Part shown: positions 27,081 to 35,508 of the stretch, in pieces
How positions within the stretch are numbered: position 1 is the first letter of the stretch
Layout of the letters: each line of letters begins with the position of its first letter
DNA from: JAYZQT01 sp964412235
Lineage (GTDB): Bacteria; Pseudomonadota; Alphaproteobacteria; MPNO01; UBA830
NCBI GenBank assembly: GCA_964412235.1
Contig: CAYPNT010000011.1
Coordinates: 1-54,284, forward strand
Length of the DNA stretch: 54,284 nt
Reading direction: 5' to 3'
Program-made: the position numbers and the translations under genes
The notes under the pieces: generated by a model
Told to the model about the DNA's origin: nothing
What the model saw: the letters and a program-made list of their open reading frames with translations, nothing else
Database searches by the model: none

Positions 27081-28658
27081 TTATCGGCCGGCTGCAAATG
27101 CTTCGCGTCTGGTATCTGCCCCGCCTGTTAAAACACCGTTATCGAGAATTTCTATGGTTTTTGCGGATCCAAAGTATGATGCCCCAGAACCATGTTGGAC
27201 TGTGTGACCGCGTCGTTCGAGTTCTATCGCCGTTTCTTCGCTATACCCCTCCTCAAGCAGAAACTTACCGTCGAGGCTCACCGACCACCGTGGATATTCA
27301 ATTGCTGTTGTAAGTTCCATTTTTCGGTCAACCAGGTTAGTCAGTACTTGTACCATCGACAGTGTTTGACCTGGTCCGCCCGGGGTAGTCATTAAGTACT
27401 TTGGCTTACCGTCCTTCAGCACGATCACGGGATTAAGTGTATGGGAGGGTCGTTTGCGCGGGGCAACATTTCTGGGGTCGGTAGGGTCGACACGGAAACC
27501 GGTCATGCGATTGTTCATTAGGACGCCGGTGGTTGGGTCCAAGAAAGCGCTTCCGAAAACATGAAACACAGACTGGACTACTGAGAGCGCATTTCCCTTG
27601 CCATCTGCTAGAACTATACATGAAGTTCCGCCCTTATTCTCAAAGCTAACCGGGTTACTACCATTTATAACACAATCCTGAAGATTTTTGGTCATATCTG
27701 CACCAAGCAGTTGGGTAACGGGAATGTCGACTACGCGTGGGTCTGAAATATAGGGCTGCCCAAGTGTGAAGGCACCCTGCATGGCGCGGATGAGATAATT
27801 CAATCGATCAGTATCATTATCTATCAATTTTTCCGGATTAAGGCCTGACAATCCATTCAACTGCATTAACATCAACAGTCCGTATGAATTCGGCGGCATT
27901 ACTTGGACGGTGTGTCCCCGATAGTCTGTTGCGAGTGGGTCAACCCATTCCGGTTCGTAGCCTGCAAATTGTTCGGGTCCAATCAGACCGCCATTAGTAC
28001 GCGCAGATGTACCTATAGACTGCGCTATTTCTCCTTCATAAAAAACAGCGCTCTTCCCTTTTGCAATTTTATTAAGCGTTTCCGCTAAAGCGGGCTGACG
28101 TAGGATCTCGCCCGCTTTTATTCTTTCATCGCCCTTAAAATATAGCGCACGGCAACCCGGGTCGGCCATGACCTCGCGTCTAAATAGGTCCAAGCCAGCT
28201 GTCATTACGCGAGATGCGGGATGTGCCTCAGCAATGTCAATTGCGTCTTCAAATAAGTCTGGCCAATCCATTCGGCCGAATTTTTCGTGCAACCGCTCCC
28301 AACCACGCACCATTCCTGGTATACTGATAGCATTGGGTCCCCTGTTTGGTATTCCCGTCTTGTAGTAGTCCTCTGTGGCTCCATCAGGGGCGTGGCCGGT
28401 GGCGTTGAGACCAATTGTCTTGCCTTCCGCAGCATCATGGTAAAGAAAAAACGCGTCGCCACCTAATGAGGTGGCTTGTTGCAGTACGACTGATAGTACG
28501 GCGGACGTCGAGATCATTGCATCGACTAATGAGCCCCCCTTGTCCAGTGTCCGGAGGCCAGCATTTGATGCAAGCGAATGGCCAGACACGACCATTCCTT
28601 TAGTTCCGTATACGGGTGATCGCGCAAGTCGCACGCCGGCAAAGACATCCGTTGTCAT
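27081..28658 (-). CDS. Gamma-glutamyltransferase-like Ntn hydrolase
   Basis: This Ntn-fold proenzyme should cleave itself and hydrolyse or transfer an amide-linked acyl group. The nucleophile appears to be Thr345 in ENKGGTSCIVLADG, with the Gly-Thr bond as the processing site. The version of this motif (GGTSC) is nearer to oxamate-amidohydrolase-like members than to classical TTH-type GGT. Other markers are ATSLGGDAFFLYHD, NAISIPGMVRGWERLHEKFG and MTTPGGPGQTLSMVQVLTNL. No signal peptide is seen, unlike periplasmic GGT, so cytoplasmic action is likely. The ATG is preceded by AAAAGGAG. It is the first gene of the leftward operon and may release an amino acid or amide that the two downstream enzymes use. 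Confidence 0.83.
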   Translation of the reverse strand: MTTDVFAGVRLARSPVYGTKGMVVSGHSLASNAGLRTLDKGGSLVDAMISTSAVLSVVLQQATSLGGDAFFLYHDAAEGKTIGLNATGHAPDGATEDYYKTGIPNRGPNAISIPGMVRGWERLHEKFGRMDWPDLFEDAIDIAEAHPASRVMTAGLDLFRREVMADPGCRALYFKGDERIKAGEILRQPALAETLNKIAKGKSAVFYEGEIAQSIGTSARTNGGLIGPEQFAGYEPEWVDPLATDYRGHTVQVMPPNSYGLLMLMQLNGLSGLNPEKLIDNDTDRLNYLIRAMQGAFTLGQPYISDPRVVDIPVTQLLGADMTKNLQDCVINGSNPVSFENKGGTSCIVLADGKGNALSVVQSVFHVFGSAFLDPTTGVLMNNRMTGFRVDPTDPRNVAPRKRPSHTLNPVIVLKDGKPKYLMTTPGGPGQTLSMVQVLTNLVDRKMELTTAIEYPRWSVSLDGKFLLEEGYSEETAIELERRGHTVQHGSGASYFGSAKTIEILDNGVLTGGADTRREAFAAGR

Positions 28659-28929
28659 CTAGTTTCTCCTTTTAGGCTATCTTAATGTCGAGGAGGGTAG
28701 GAAGACTGTCAAATATTTATGTTCTGGTATAGTGGAAAGTTAAATTATACACGTCTCAATTTACGTCGCCATTTGCATGCAACGTTTGATCAGTCATAAA
28801 CTGCCAGCGTGGTCCACACAGAAGCGTGAGAGTCTAAGAAAACTGGTCTATTGTGTCCTCCCCCACAGTAATCGGTCGGGCTTTGAAGTGACTGGATGTC
28901 TCTCCGGGGTCGCGCTATTCGTCCAAGAA

Positions 28930-30099
28930 CTATGGGGATAGTCGTGTTTCGGCTAATTTGGCCCAATAGCTGGCTCCTAGAGCAAGAATATCGTCGTTAA
29001 AGTCGTAACGCGGGTTGTGGAGCATACAACCACCGTCCCCATGTCCGTTTCCAATCCACATATAGGCGCCAGGCTTCTCGTTCAACATAAAAGCAAAATC
29101 TTCCGCGCCCATCATGGGGTCTTTGTCGAGCGATACCATGTCTTTTCCAGCAATTTCGCGCGCGACGTCTGCGGTTAGGGTAGTTTCCAAAGGTTCGTTA
29201 ATCGTAGGCGGGTAACGTCGCTCATAGTTAACCCGAGCTTCAACACCAAAGGCCTCGGCAATGCCGTTCGTAACCCGGGAAAGCTCTGCTTCCAAATGGT
29301 CCTGGACTTCGGGCTTAAAAGCACGTGTGGTCCCCCGGATAACCGCTTCTTCCGGGATTACATTCCAAGTGTCACCCATGTGCATTTGTGTGACTGACAC
29401 AACGGCGGCGTCTAACGGGCTCACTGTGCGACTGGTGATGGCTTGCAAAGCGCTAACAAGGTGTGATGCCGCGATAATCGGATCTCTTCCCACTTGTGGC
29501 AAAGCGGCGTGGGTACCCACTCCCGTAAGCGATATATCAAAAATATCTGATGATGCCATTATAGGTCCGGGCCGGATCGCGAATTCACCCACTGGAATGC
29601 CCGGCATATTGTGCATTCCATAGACAGATTCCACGGGAAATTTATCAAAGAGGCCTTCTTCTACCATAACCCGCCCCCCCGCTTCGTTTTCTTCGGCTGG
29701 CTGAAAGATAAAGTGCACTGTCCCGGCAAAATTTTGTGTCTCGGCAAGATATTTTGCGGCACCAAGTAACATGGCGGAGTGCCCATCATGTCCACACGCG
29801 TGCATTTTTCCCGGATTTTCCGATTTATAATCAATTTCATTTTTTTCTTGGATGTCTAATGCATCCATATCTGCGCGTAATCCAATCGCGGGGCCATCGC
29901 CTCTATTTCCTTTCAAAGTACCAACAACGCCCGTTCCTGCGAGGCCTCGGTGAACGTCGATTCCGAACTCATGAAGCCTCATCGCCACGTAATCAGAGGT
30001 ATTGTGTTCCTCAAAAGCAGTTTCAGGATGTCGATGTATATGTTGCCGCCATTCAGTCATCTCAGGGGTAAATTCGGCTATTCGATTGTTGATCGCCAT
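28930..30099 (-). CDS. M20 family amidohydrolase (hippurate hydrolase / N-acyl-amino-acid amidohydrolase-like)
   Basis: This is a dimetal aminoacylase-type enzyme that cleaves N-acyl amino acids or related amides. The metal and catalytic motifs are in place: WRQHIHRHPETAFEE at the start, MHACGHDGHSAMLLGAAK (Cys102, His104), FQPAEENEAGGRVM (Glu136/Glu137), a central lid domain, and MGAEDFAFMLNEKPGAYMWIGNG near the end. The length of 389 residues is normal. It lies 271 bases upstream of the GGT-like gene on the same strand and is divergent from an acyl-CoA dehydrogenase gene. It probably has its own promoter in the 110-bp divergent gap but belongs with the same amide-degradation neighbourhood. 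Confidence 0.88.
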   Translation of the reverse strand: MAINNRIAEFTPEMTEWRQHIHRHPETAFEEHNTSDYVAMRLHEFGIDVHRGLAGTGVVGTLKGNRGDGPAIGLRADMDALDIQEKNEIDYKSENPGKMHACGHDGHSAMLLGAAKYLAETQNFAGTVHFIFQPAEENEAGGRVMVEEGLFDKFPVESVYGMHNMPGIPVGEFAIRPGPIMASSDIFDISLTGVGTHAALPQVGRDPIIAASHLVSALQAITSRTVSPLDAAVVSVTQMHMGDTWNVIPEEAVIRGTTRAFKPEVQDHLEAELSRVTNGIAEAFGVEARVNYERRYPPTINEPLETTLTADVAREIAGKDMVSLDKDPMMGAEDFAFMLNEKPGAYMWIGNGHGDGGCMLHNPRYDFNDDILALGASYWAKLAETRLSP

Positions 30100-30209
30100 A
30101 CGTTAATTCCCTCTACCTATTTTATGTTTATAGCATGGTGTGTCTTGCCACTTAACAAGGGTTCTTTTACCTATGTGTAAAATCACACGCTTATTCTATC
30201 AAGGCGATA

Positions 30210-31367
30210 ATGATGAATGACGAATATATAGAAATCCGAGAGCAGGTTAAAAAACTATGTTCTCAATTCCCTGGTGAATACTGGCGCGAATTAGATACTA
30301 AACGCGCTTATCCAACAGATTTTGTGAGAGCCCTTACAGAAGCTGGTTACCTGTCCGTGTTAATACCGGAGCAGTATGGCGGATCCGGGCTCGGGATCAC
30401 GGCAGCCTCCGTAATTATGGAAGAAATCCAAAAGTCAGGGTGCAACGGTGGAGCATGTCATGCGCAGATGTATACGATGGGTACGGTGCTGCGTCACGGC
30501 TCCGATGAGCAAAAACAAAAGTATCTCCCCGCGATCGCATCAGGGGACCTACGCATGCAGGCATTTGGTGTTACGGAACCTTCTAGTGGAACCGATACAT
30601 TGAGTTTACGTACCACAGCTGTCCGGGATGGGAACGCTGGCTATGTGGTGAACGGCCAGAAAATCTGGACTTCGCGGGCCGAACATTCTGATCTGATGCT
30701 TCTTCTAGCCCGCACAAAACCAAAGGAAGAAGTGAAAAAACGTACCGAGGGCTTATCCGTCTTTATTGTTGATATGCGAGAGGCTGTTGGCAAAGGTTTG
30801 GAAATTAAACCAATCCGAACAATGATCAATCACGCAACTACAGAGATATTTTTTGATGATCTCAAAATACCTGCAGATGCGCTGGTCGGAGAGGAGGGTA
30901 AAGGATTTAGGTATATTCTTGATGGAATGAATGCCGAGCGTATTTTAATAGCTGCTGAATGTATTGGCGACGCCCGGTGGTTTATACAAAAGGCGACCGA
31001 CTATGCCAACGAACGGCAGGTTTTCGGCAGAGAAATCGGTAAAAATCAAGGCATACAATTCCCGATCGCGGACGCTTATATGCAAACAGAAGCTGCTGAT
31101 TTGATGGTCCAGGAGGCAGCCAGAAAATACGAAGCAGGAGAAAATGTCGGGGCAGAGGCAAACATGGCAAAATATCTTGCTTCCGAAGCATCTTGGAAGG
31201 CGGCGGACATGTGTATGCAAACATTCGGAGGTTTTGCGTTTGCAGAAGAGTACGATGTCGAACGTAAGTTTAGAGAAACTCGTCTCTATCGAATTGCGCC
31301 GGTCTCCAACAACCTCGTTCTCTCATTCGTAGGTGAGCACGTATTAGGGATGCCGAAAAGTTATTAG
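30210..31367 (+). CDS. Acyl-CoA dehydrogenase, subfamily lacking the usual EGT catalytic loop
   Basis: This FAD-dependent acyl-CoA dehydrogenase starts rightward operon with a CoA-transferase and a MaoC hydratase. Flavin and substrate segments are clear: FGVTEPSSGTDTLSLRTTA, VNGQKIWTSRAEHSDLML and MCMQTFGGFAFAEEYDVERKFRETRL. At the place where most members have EGTxEI, this protein has RIAPVSNNLVLSF. Many relatives associated with CoA-transferases share that ending (AP-I/V-SNN), so the catalytic base must lie elsewhere. The start is one of two consecutive ATGs (30210, 30213), after AAGGCG. Methylsuccinyl-CoA or another branched dicarboxylic acyl-CoA is a possible substrate, by context only. 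Confidence 0.87.
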   Translation: MMNDEYIEIREQVKKLCSQFPGEYWRELDTKRAYPTDFVRALTEAGYLSVLIPEQYGGSGLGITAASVIMEEIQKSGCNGGACHAQMYTMGTVLRHGSDEQKQKYLPAIASGDLRMQAFGVTEPSSGTDTLSLRTTAVRDGNAGYVVNGQKIWTSRAEHSDLMLLLARTKPKEEVKKRTEGLSVFIVDMREAVGKGLEIKPIRTMINHATTEIFFDDLKIPADALVGEEGKGFRYILDGMNAERILIAAECIGDARWFIQKATDYANERQVFGREIGKNQGIQFPIADAYMQTEAADLMVQEAARKYEAGENVGAEANMAKYLASEASWKAADMCMQTFGGFAFAEEYDVERKFRETRLYRIAPVSNNLVLSFVGEHVLGMPKSY

Positions 31368-31380
31368 AGGAGAAAGTTAG

Positions 31381-32517
31381 ATGGGCCGTGATGCCTTGAA
31401 ACCACTTGACGGCATCCTTGTGGTGTCTCTGGAACAGGCTGTGGCCGCTCCATTTTGCTCCTCTCGTCTCGCGGACGCCGGTGCTCGGGTGATTAAAGTC
31501 GAGCGGGCCGAGGGAGATTTTGCACGAAATTATGATTCTGTGGTACATGGTGAAAGTGCCTATTTTGTTTGGCTCAACAGAGGCAAAGAATCTCTCACAG
31601 CAAATATAAAAGACGAAGAAGACCTGGCGTTGCTGTATCGGATCATCGACCAAGCGGACGTTTTCATACAAAATCTTGCGCCCGGTGCGGCTCTTCGTGC
31701 AGGCCTTGCATCTGAAGAACTGCGGACCCGGAACCCACGGTTAATAACCGTTGATATTTCGGGTTACGGAGAGGAAGGGCCGCACGCCAATATGAAGGCG
31801 TACGATTTGCTGGTACAGGCAGAATCCGGCCTTTGTTCCATAACCGGTCTCGCAGAAGCGCCGGGCCGGGTTGGTGTGTCTGCATGTGACGTGTCTTGCG
31901 GAATGTACTCATATATGGCGGTTTTAGAGGCATTAATTGCACGGGATGTATCCGGAGAAGGCACATCGATCAAGATGTCATTATTTTCCGGTATGGCAGA
32001 TTGGATGACAGTACCATTGCTGCATTATGACTACGGCGACACAATTATGCCGCGGGTTGGTCTGAATCATGCCTCTATACATCCATATGGTGCATACACC
32101 ACGTTAGACGGCAGTCAGATCTTAATAGCTATCCAGAATGAGCGTGAGTTCGGTCGCCTTTGCGAAACAGTTTTGTTGGACCCGAGTCTCCCACTGGATG
32201 CTCGCTTTGAAAGTAATGAAGCGCGATGTTCCCACAGAATAGAATTCGATGCCGTAATAAACGGTATCTTCAATTTCGCCACACGAGTTGAACTTATTCA
32301 ACGGCTGCGTGATGCGGAACTTGCATTCGGCGAAGTCAACGATGTGGCCGGGCTGTCAGTTCATCCCGCCTTGCGTCGTATGGAGATAGAGACTCCGACG
32401 GGTCCGGCAAATATTGTAGTGCCTCCGGCCTTGATAGACGGGCAAGTTCGCAACATTGGGCGGGTTCCTGAGGCAGGCTTAAATACTGAGGCAATAAAAG
32501 AGGAATTCAAGGAATGA
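31381..32517 (+). CDS. Family III (CaiB/BaiF) CoA-transferase
   Basis: This enzyme transfers CoA between carboxylic acids with an enzyme-bound aspartyl thioester. Family hallmarks are DGILVVSLEQAVAAPFCSSRLADAGARVIKVER, NYDSVVHGESAYFVWLNRGKES, FIQNLAPGAALRAGL and GYGEEGPHANMKAYDLLVQAESGL. The segment GRVGVSACDVSCGMYSYMAVLEAL carries the expected catalytic aspartate. The 378-residue length fits. It starts 13 bases after the dehydrogenase stop, behind GAGGAGAAAG, and overlaps the MaoC-type gene by four bases. Chloroflexus uses a transferase of this family next to mesaconyl-CoA hydratase, which suggests C5-dicarboxylate metabolism, although no citrate-lyase-like gene is present here. Confidence 0.9.
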   Translation: MGRDALKPLDGILVVSLEQAVAAPFCSSRLADAGARVIKVERAEGDFARNYDSVVHGESAYFVWLNRGKESLTANIKDEEDLALLYRIIDQADVFIQNLAPGAALRAGLASEELRTRNPRLITVDISGYGEEGPHANMKAYDLLVQAESGLCSITGLAEAPGRVGVSACDVSCGMYSYMAVLEALIARDVSGEGTSIKMSLFSGMADWMTVPLLHYDYGDTIMPRVGLNHASIHPYGAYTTLDGSQILIAIQNEREFGRLCETVLLDPSLPLDARFESNEARCSHRIEFDAVINGIFNFATRVELIQRLRDAELAFGEVNDVAGLSVHPALRRMEIETPTGPANIVVPPALIDGQVRNIGRVPEAGLNTEAIKEEFKE

Positions 32518-33371
32518 ATTCAGATATGGATTTCAGTGGATGGATCGGAAAATCGGAAACAGAGGAAGGTGTTGTTTCAGCATATCCTGCCAATTGTTTT
32601 TCTGTAACTTTGGATCGTGATGACCCACCTTTCGTGGAGGGGAGTACGTTACCGCCCGGGTGGCACTATTTTTATTTTCATGAGTTGGTTGCATTGGCCG
32701 ATACAGGTGACGATGGGCACAAAAAGAAGGGCGATTTTATGCCGCCAATTCCCTTTCCACGAAGGATGTGGGCAGGCTCTAAAATGGAATTTTCGTCGCC
32801 TATTTTAATTGGAGAAAAAGTAAACAAGGTTGTTACTATCGCCGATATCGAGATTAAAGATGGCAAAACCGGACCGTTATGTTTTGTGACTACGGTCGAG
32901 GAAGTATTTGGCGAGGACGGCCGGCTAACGACCCTTGAGGAGCGTAAACAGGTGTATCGCGAAAACCCTAGCTCCAGTGATCAAAAGCCAAAACCCAAAC
33001 CAGAACCCGCTACGCCGGTGTGGAGCCGAACTATACACCCTGACCCGGTTTTGCTGTTTCGTTATTCCGCTTTAACGATGAATAGCCATCGAATTCATTA
33101 CGATAAGGATTATGCTAGAGATATAGAGGGGTACCCGGGCTTGTTGGTTCATGGCCCACTGACAATGACCCTCATGTTAGACCTTTTTCGTCGTGAATTG
33201 CCCAATGCCACCATCACGTCGTTTAATCTTAGAGCCGTATCACCGATTTATGACACAACGGCTTTCTCGGTACATGGCAACCCCGGAGAGGAAGATCAAA
33301 TTTGTAGGCTCTGGGCGATGACGGGTGAAGGGGGATTAGCGATGACGGCAGATATCTTATATGATTTATAA
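32514..33371 (+). CDS. MaoC-type double-hotdog hydratase (mesaconyl-C4-CoA hydratase-like)
   Basis: This protein has an N-terminal FAS1/MaoC-N hotdog (about residues 5-150, with LPPGWHYFYFHEL, PFPRRMWAGSKMEF and a conserved VEEVFG) and a C-terminal active MaoC domain. The hydratase motif is SHRIHYDKDYARDIEGYPGLLVHGPLTM, with the catalytic Asp/His pair. The architecture and the MPPIPFPRRMWAGS motif are those of mesaconyl-C4-CoA hydratase and related enzymes that hydrate enoyl-CoAs with a free carboxylate. It follows the CoA-transferase with a 4-base overlap, so the three genes are a translationally coupled unit. I use the ATG at 32514; an ATG at 32526 is possible. Confidence 0.85.
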   Translation: MNSDMDFSGWIGKSETEEGVVSAYPANCFSVTLDRDDPPFVEGSTLPPGWHYFYFHELVALADTGDDGHKKKGDFMPPIPFPRRMWAGSKMEFSSPILIGEKVNKVVTIADIEIKDGKTGPLCFVTTVEEVFGEDGRLTTLEERKQVYRENPSSSDQKPKPKPEPATPVWSRTIHPDPVLLFRYSALTMNSHRIHYDKDYARDIEGYPGLLVHGPLTMTLMLDLFRRELPNATITSFNLRAVSPIYDTTAFSVHGNPGEEDQICRLWAMTGEGGLAMTADILYDL

Positions 33372-33512
33372 AAACTAATACAGAGCCCTCGGTTGTTGGC
33401 ACACAATAGGTCAAAACCTATTAAAAATCGCCGAATTTAGATTGTGCATTGCATATACAAAGGTAATTCATATTAATATATCGATAAAACGTTATATTTT
33501 TAAATAAAATAG

Positions 33513-33540
33513 TTGATTGGTGATCAATCATCTATATATT
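33513..33540 (+). promoter_or_regulatory. Candidate sigma70-type promoter of the small RNA, with a dyad at -35
   Basis: TTGATT (33513-33518) and TATATT (33535-33540) are 16 bases apart and would start transcription near 33546. A perfect 6-bp dyad, TGATTG-GTGAT-CAATCA (33514-33530), overlaps the -35 box and could be an operator. The surrounding DNA is AT-rich, so some resemblance may be chance. Confidence 0.45.
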
Positions 33541-33545
33541 GCGTT

Positions 33546-33644
33546 GCAACACAATTTTGTTGTCCAAGCAATCTGTGTTTTTCATTTTCTTGGACGTTTC
33601 CTCCCTATTAAACTTTGACCGCCCTTCATGGGCGGTCTTTTTTT
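33546..33644 (+). ncRNA. Probable trans-acting small RNA, ar8/MmgR-like
   Basis: A transcript of about 100 nt can be drawn from promoter to terminator. It folds into three stem-loops. The first is CAACA/TGTTG (33547-33562). The second is GTCCAAG/CTTGGAC (33562-33568 with 33589-33595, 20-base loop). The third is the terminator hairpin. Between stems two and three lies an unpaired TTTCCTCCCT (33597-33606), complementary to Shine-Dalgarno sequences. From memory, this ten-base motif in exactly this place is the hallmark of the alphaproteobacterial ar8 family, whose Sinorhizobium member MmgR binds Hfq and influences storage-polymer accumulation. I infer a ribosome-site-blocking regulator. Its ends are estimates. 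Confidence 0.7.
33617..33644 (+). terminator. Strong rho-independent terminator
   Basis: GACCGCCC (33617-33624) pairs perfectly with GGGCGGTC (33630-33637) around TTCAT and is followed by seven T residues. It lies about 245 bases after the MaoC gene stop, with the small RNA candidate directly before it. The reverse strand lacks an equivalent U-tract. Confidence 0.92.
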
Positions 33645-33881
33645 GGGGTTATATTTTTTATATATAAGGTTATGAGGTCAATCGGGCATATACGTTTGCC
33701 CCTGTGAAAGCTAGTCCTAAAAAGACCGGAAAGTAGATAGTGGATCGGGACAAAGGTTTGTTCTTTTCTTGACCCAATAACAGCCAGAAAATTCACAGTT
33801 TTCGAATTTATAACCCCATAATAATGAACAGAAAAAATTTGAGTAGAGCAGTGACCCATTTGGCAAGGTTGAGGAATTTTC

Positions 33882-34778
33882 CTACTCGGCTGCAAGGTCT
33901 TGTTTCGTGGCGTTTGCAAGTGATGTTATAAATTCTGTCAGTTCGGCGTATAATTTTTCAAACTCTGTACGTTTTTGGATACTGATCTCGTCCATATAGA
34001 GTCCTCTATTTATTTCTATTTGTACGACATGTACGCCACTGTGAGGCTTCCCATAATGCTGTGTAGTATAGCCCCCGGCGAATGGTTTATTTCGAGCCAC
34101 TCTATAGCCGAACTTAGAAATGGTGGTATCGATAATATTAGTGATATAGGCTGCACAACTGCTTCCAAAACAATCGCCAATGACAAAATCGGCACGGCCA
34201 TTGCCTTTGTCAGGGTCCAAAGGCCCCCCAATTGAGGGCATAGAATGGCAGTCAACAACAATACAATAGCCAAATTTTTTCTGCGTGTCCGCAATCAGTT
34301 TGCTGAGAGCAGCGTGATATGGTTGATAAAAATTATTAATTCTTTTTACAGCTTCTTCAAAATCCAGTTTTTTTGGGTAAATTTCCTGTCCATTGCATAC
34401 AACGCGTGCAATAGTGCCGAGTCCCGCGATCACTCGCGGTGAATCAGTGTTTACATAATGCGGTAATTTTTCCGAAAACATCGCTGGATCCAGCTCGAAG
34501 GGTTCTCGATTGACGTCAACGAAGGCGCGTGGAAATAATGCACATAATAACGGCGCGCCATGTTCAGGCGCGTTTATAAAAAGTTCATCAATAAAGCTGT
34601 CTTCCGATCTACGGAGCGAAACAGGGTCTAGGCGAGCGCCTTTGACAAACGCATCTGGGTAGTCTCGGCCGCTGTGCGGTGATGCAAATACGAGTGGGAC
34701 GCTTTGACGTTCTGGTCTGTGGACTATAAATGGTGGGGATTTGGCAGTTGACGCGGTACCCGAATTCTTTTGAAGCAT
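33882..34778 (-). CDS. N-formylglutamate amidohydrolase family protein
   Basis: The family releases formate from N-formylglutamate, the last step of one histidine-degradation route, but many members have other roles. The conserved stretches are VPLVFASPHSGRDYP, RRSEDSFIDELF, PRAFVDVNREPFELDP, CIVVDCHSMPSIGG and a late HSGVHVVQIEINRGLYMDE. These supply the metal-binding His and acidic residues of the zinc hydrolase fold. I take the ATG at 34778 (MLQKNSGT), which gives 299 residues, the usual size. A GTG at 34841 is in frame, but its extra 21 residues do not look like the family. No hut genes are nearby. It is convergent with the small RNA gene. Confidence 0.83.
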   Translation of the reverse strand: MLQKNSGTASTAKSPPFIVHRPERQSVPLVFASPHSGRDYPDAFVKGARLDPVSLRRSEDSFIDELFINAPEHGAPLLCALFPRAFVDVNREPFELDPAMFSEKLPHYVNTDSPRVIAGLGTIARVVCNGQEIYPKKLDFEEAVKRINNFYQPYHAALSKLIADTQKKFGYCIVVDCHSMPSIGGPLDPDKGNGRADFVIGDCFGSSCAAYITNIIDTTISKFGYRVARNKPFAGGYTTQHYGKPHSGVHVVQIEINRGLYMDEISIQKRTEFEKLYAELTEFITSLANATKQDLAAE

Positions 34779-34906
34779 CCATAAGATGTATCCCAATGCG
34801 AGGGATTTGTCATCTGTGGGGAGTACAAATTGTGTATGCACAGGAAAACACTGATGAACTTGCCATACTCAATAGGAAAGGATAAAACGCTCGACCCAAG
34901 ACCTCC

Positions 34907-34981
34907 GGGCGCGTAGCTCAGCGGGAGAGCACTACGTTGACATCGTAGGGGTCACTGGTTCAATCCCAGTCGTGCCCACCA
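34907..34981 (+). tRNA. tRNA-Val (anticodon GAC), CCA encoded
   Basis: The cloverleaf is complete. The acceptor stem is GGGCGCG with CGTGCCC (one G-U pair), followed by discriminator A and an encoded CCA (34979-34981). The D arm carries GCTC/GAGC. The anticodon stem CTACG/CGTAG encloses TTGACAT with anticodon GAC (34939-34941), which reads GUC and GUU valine codons. The T arm is CACTGG-TTCAATC-CCAGT. A TTGCCA at 34860 with an AT-rich -10-like TAAAAC about 17 bases on could be its promoter. A truncated integrase follows, so the gene's 3' end is a likely attachment site. Confidence 0.95.
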
Positions 34982-35094
34982 TTTCTTTTCAGTGGAAGAT
35001 CAGGTGCTTAACGGTGCCTTTTTTCCTGTTAATGCTTCCCAAATTATTGATACCGCACAATGCGGCTCCAATTTGGCTCCACTCGGAGGTCATC

Positions 35095-35463
35095 ATGGCG
35101 GCAATTGGTCTGCACAGGGGAAGCTACCAGGCAAGAATAAGACGAACAGGATATCCAACAATTACAAAAACATTTGTTCGTAAAAAAGATGCCGTAGCCT
35201 GGGCTGTACTTACAGAAAGAAAAATAGAACAAGACGAGTATGTAGCAGACGGTCTAATAAAAGTTATGACATTGGCTGATTTATTGGATCGTTATCAAGA
35301 GGAGATCACACCAACTAAGCGGTCAGCAGAATATGTCCACAAGAGAATTTGCAAAGATCGCCGAAAACCAGACCGTGATGGTGACATGTCATCGCTGAAT
35401 GTGTCCGTAAAAATACAAAGGATGTTAAGTTGTAGACAACCAAGAACAAACAATCCAGTTTGA
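35095..35463 (+). pseudogene. Truncated phage/integrative-element integrase (N-terminal part)
   Basis: The first 85 or so residues resemble the arm-binding and core-binding N-terminus of tyrosine recombinases: an AP2-like strand set (GLHRGSYQARIRRTGYPTIT), then KTFVRKKDAVAWAVLTERKIEQDEY, then TLADLLDRYQEEITPTKRS. After ITPTKRSAEY the sequence no longer matches and soon stops, so the whole catalytic domain (R-H-R-Y) is missing. GGAGGT (35085-35090) sits 4 bases before the ATG. It starts 113 bases after the tRNA-Val CCA end, the classic position of an element that integrates into a tRNA gene. I found no second copy of the tRNA 3' end downstream to mark the other junction. Confidence 0.75.
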
Positions 35464-35508
35464 CCCAAACGATGTATATCACTGACCTAACCAACCTAGA
35501 GAGAGCCC

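Larger units (their letters stand above)
33372..33881. other. 510-bp gap between the MaoC gene and the N-formylglutamate amidohydrolase gene
   Basis: No protein gene is visible. The left part (to about 33510) is AT-rich with nothing that I can name. The middle holds a probable small RNA gene with its own promoter and terminator, listed separately. The right part (33645-33881) contains only shadow frames and the downstream region of the leftward gene. Confidence 0.6.

Noticed and set aside
33626..33919. 97-codon leftward frame over the sRNA terminator
   Set aside because: It runs through the terminator and into the N-formylglutamate amidohydrolase gene; the composition looks random.
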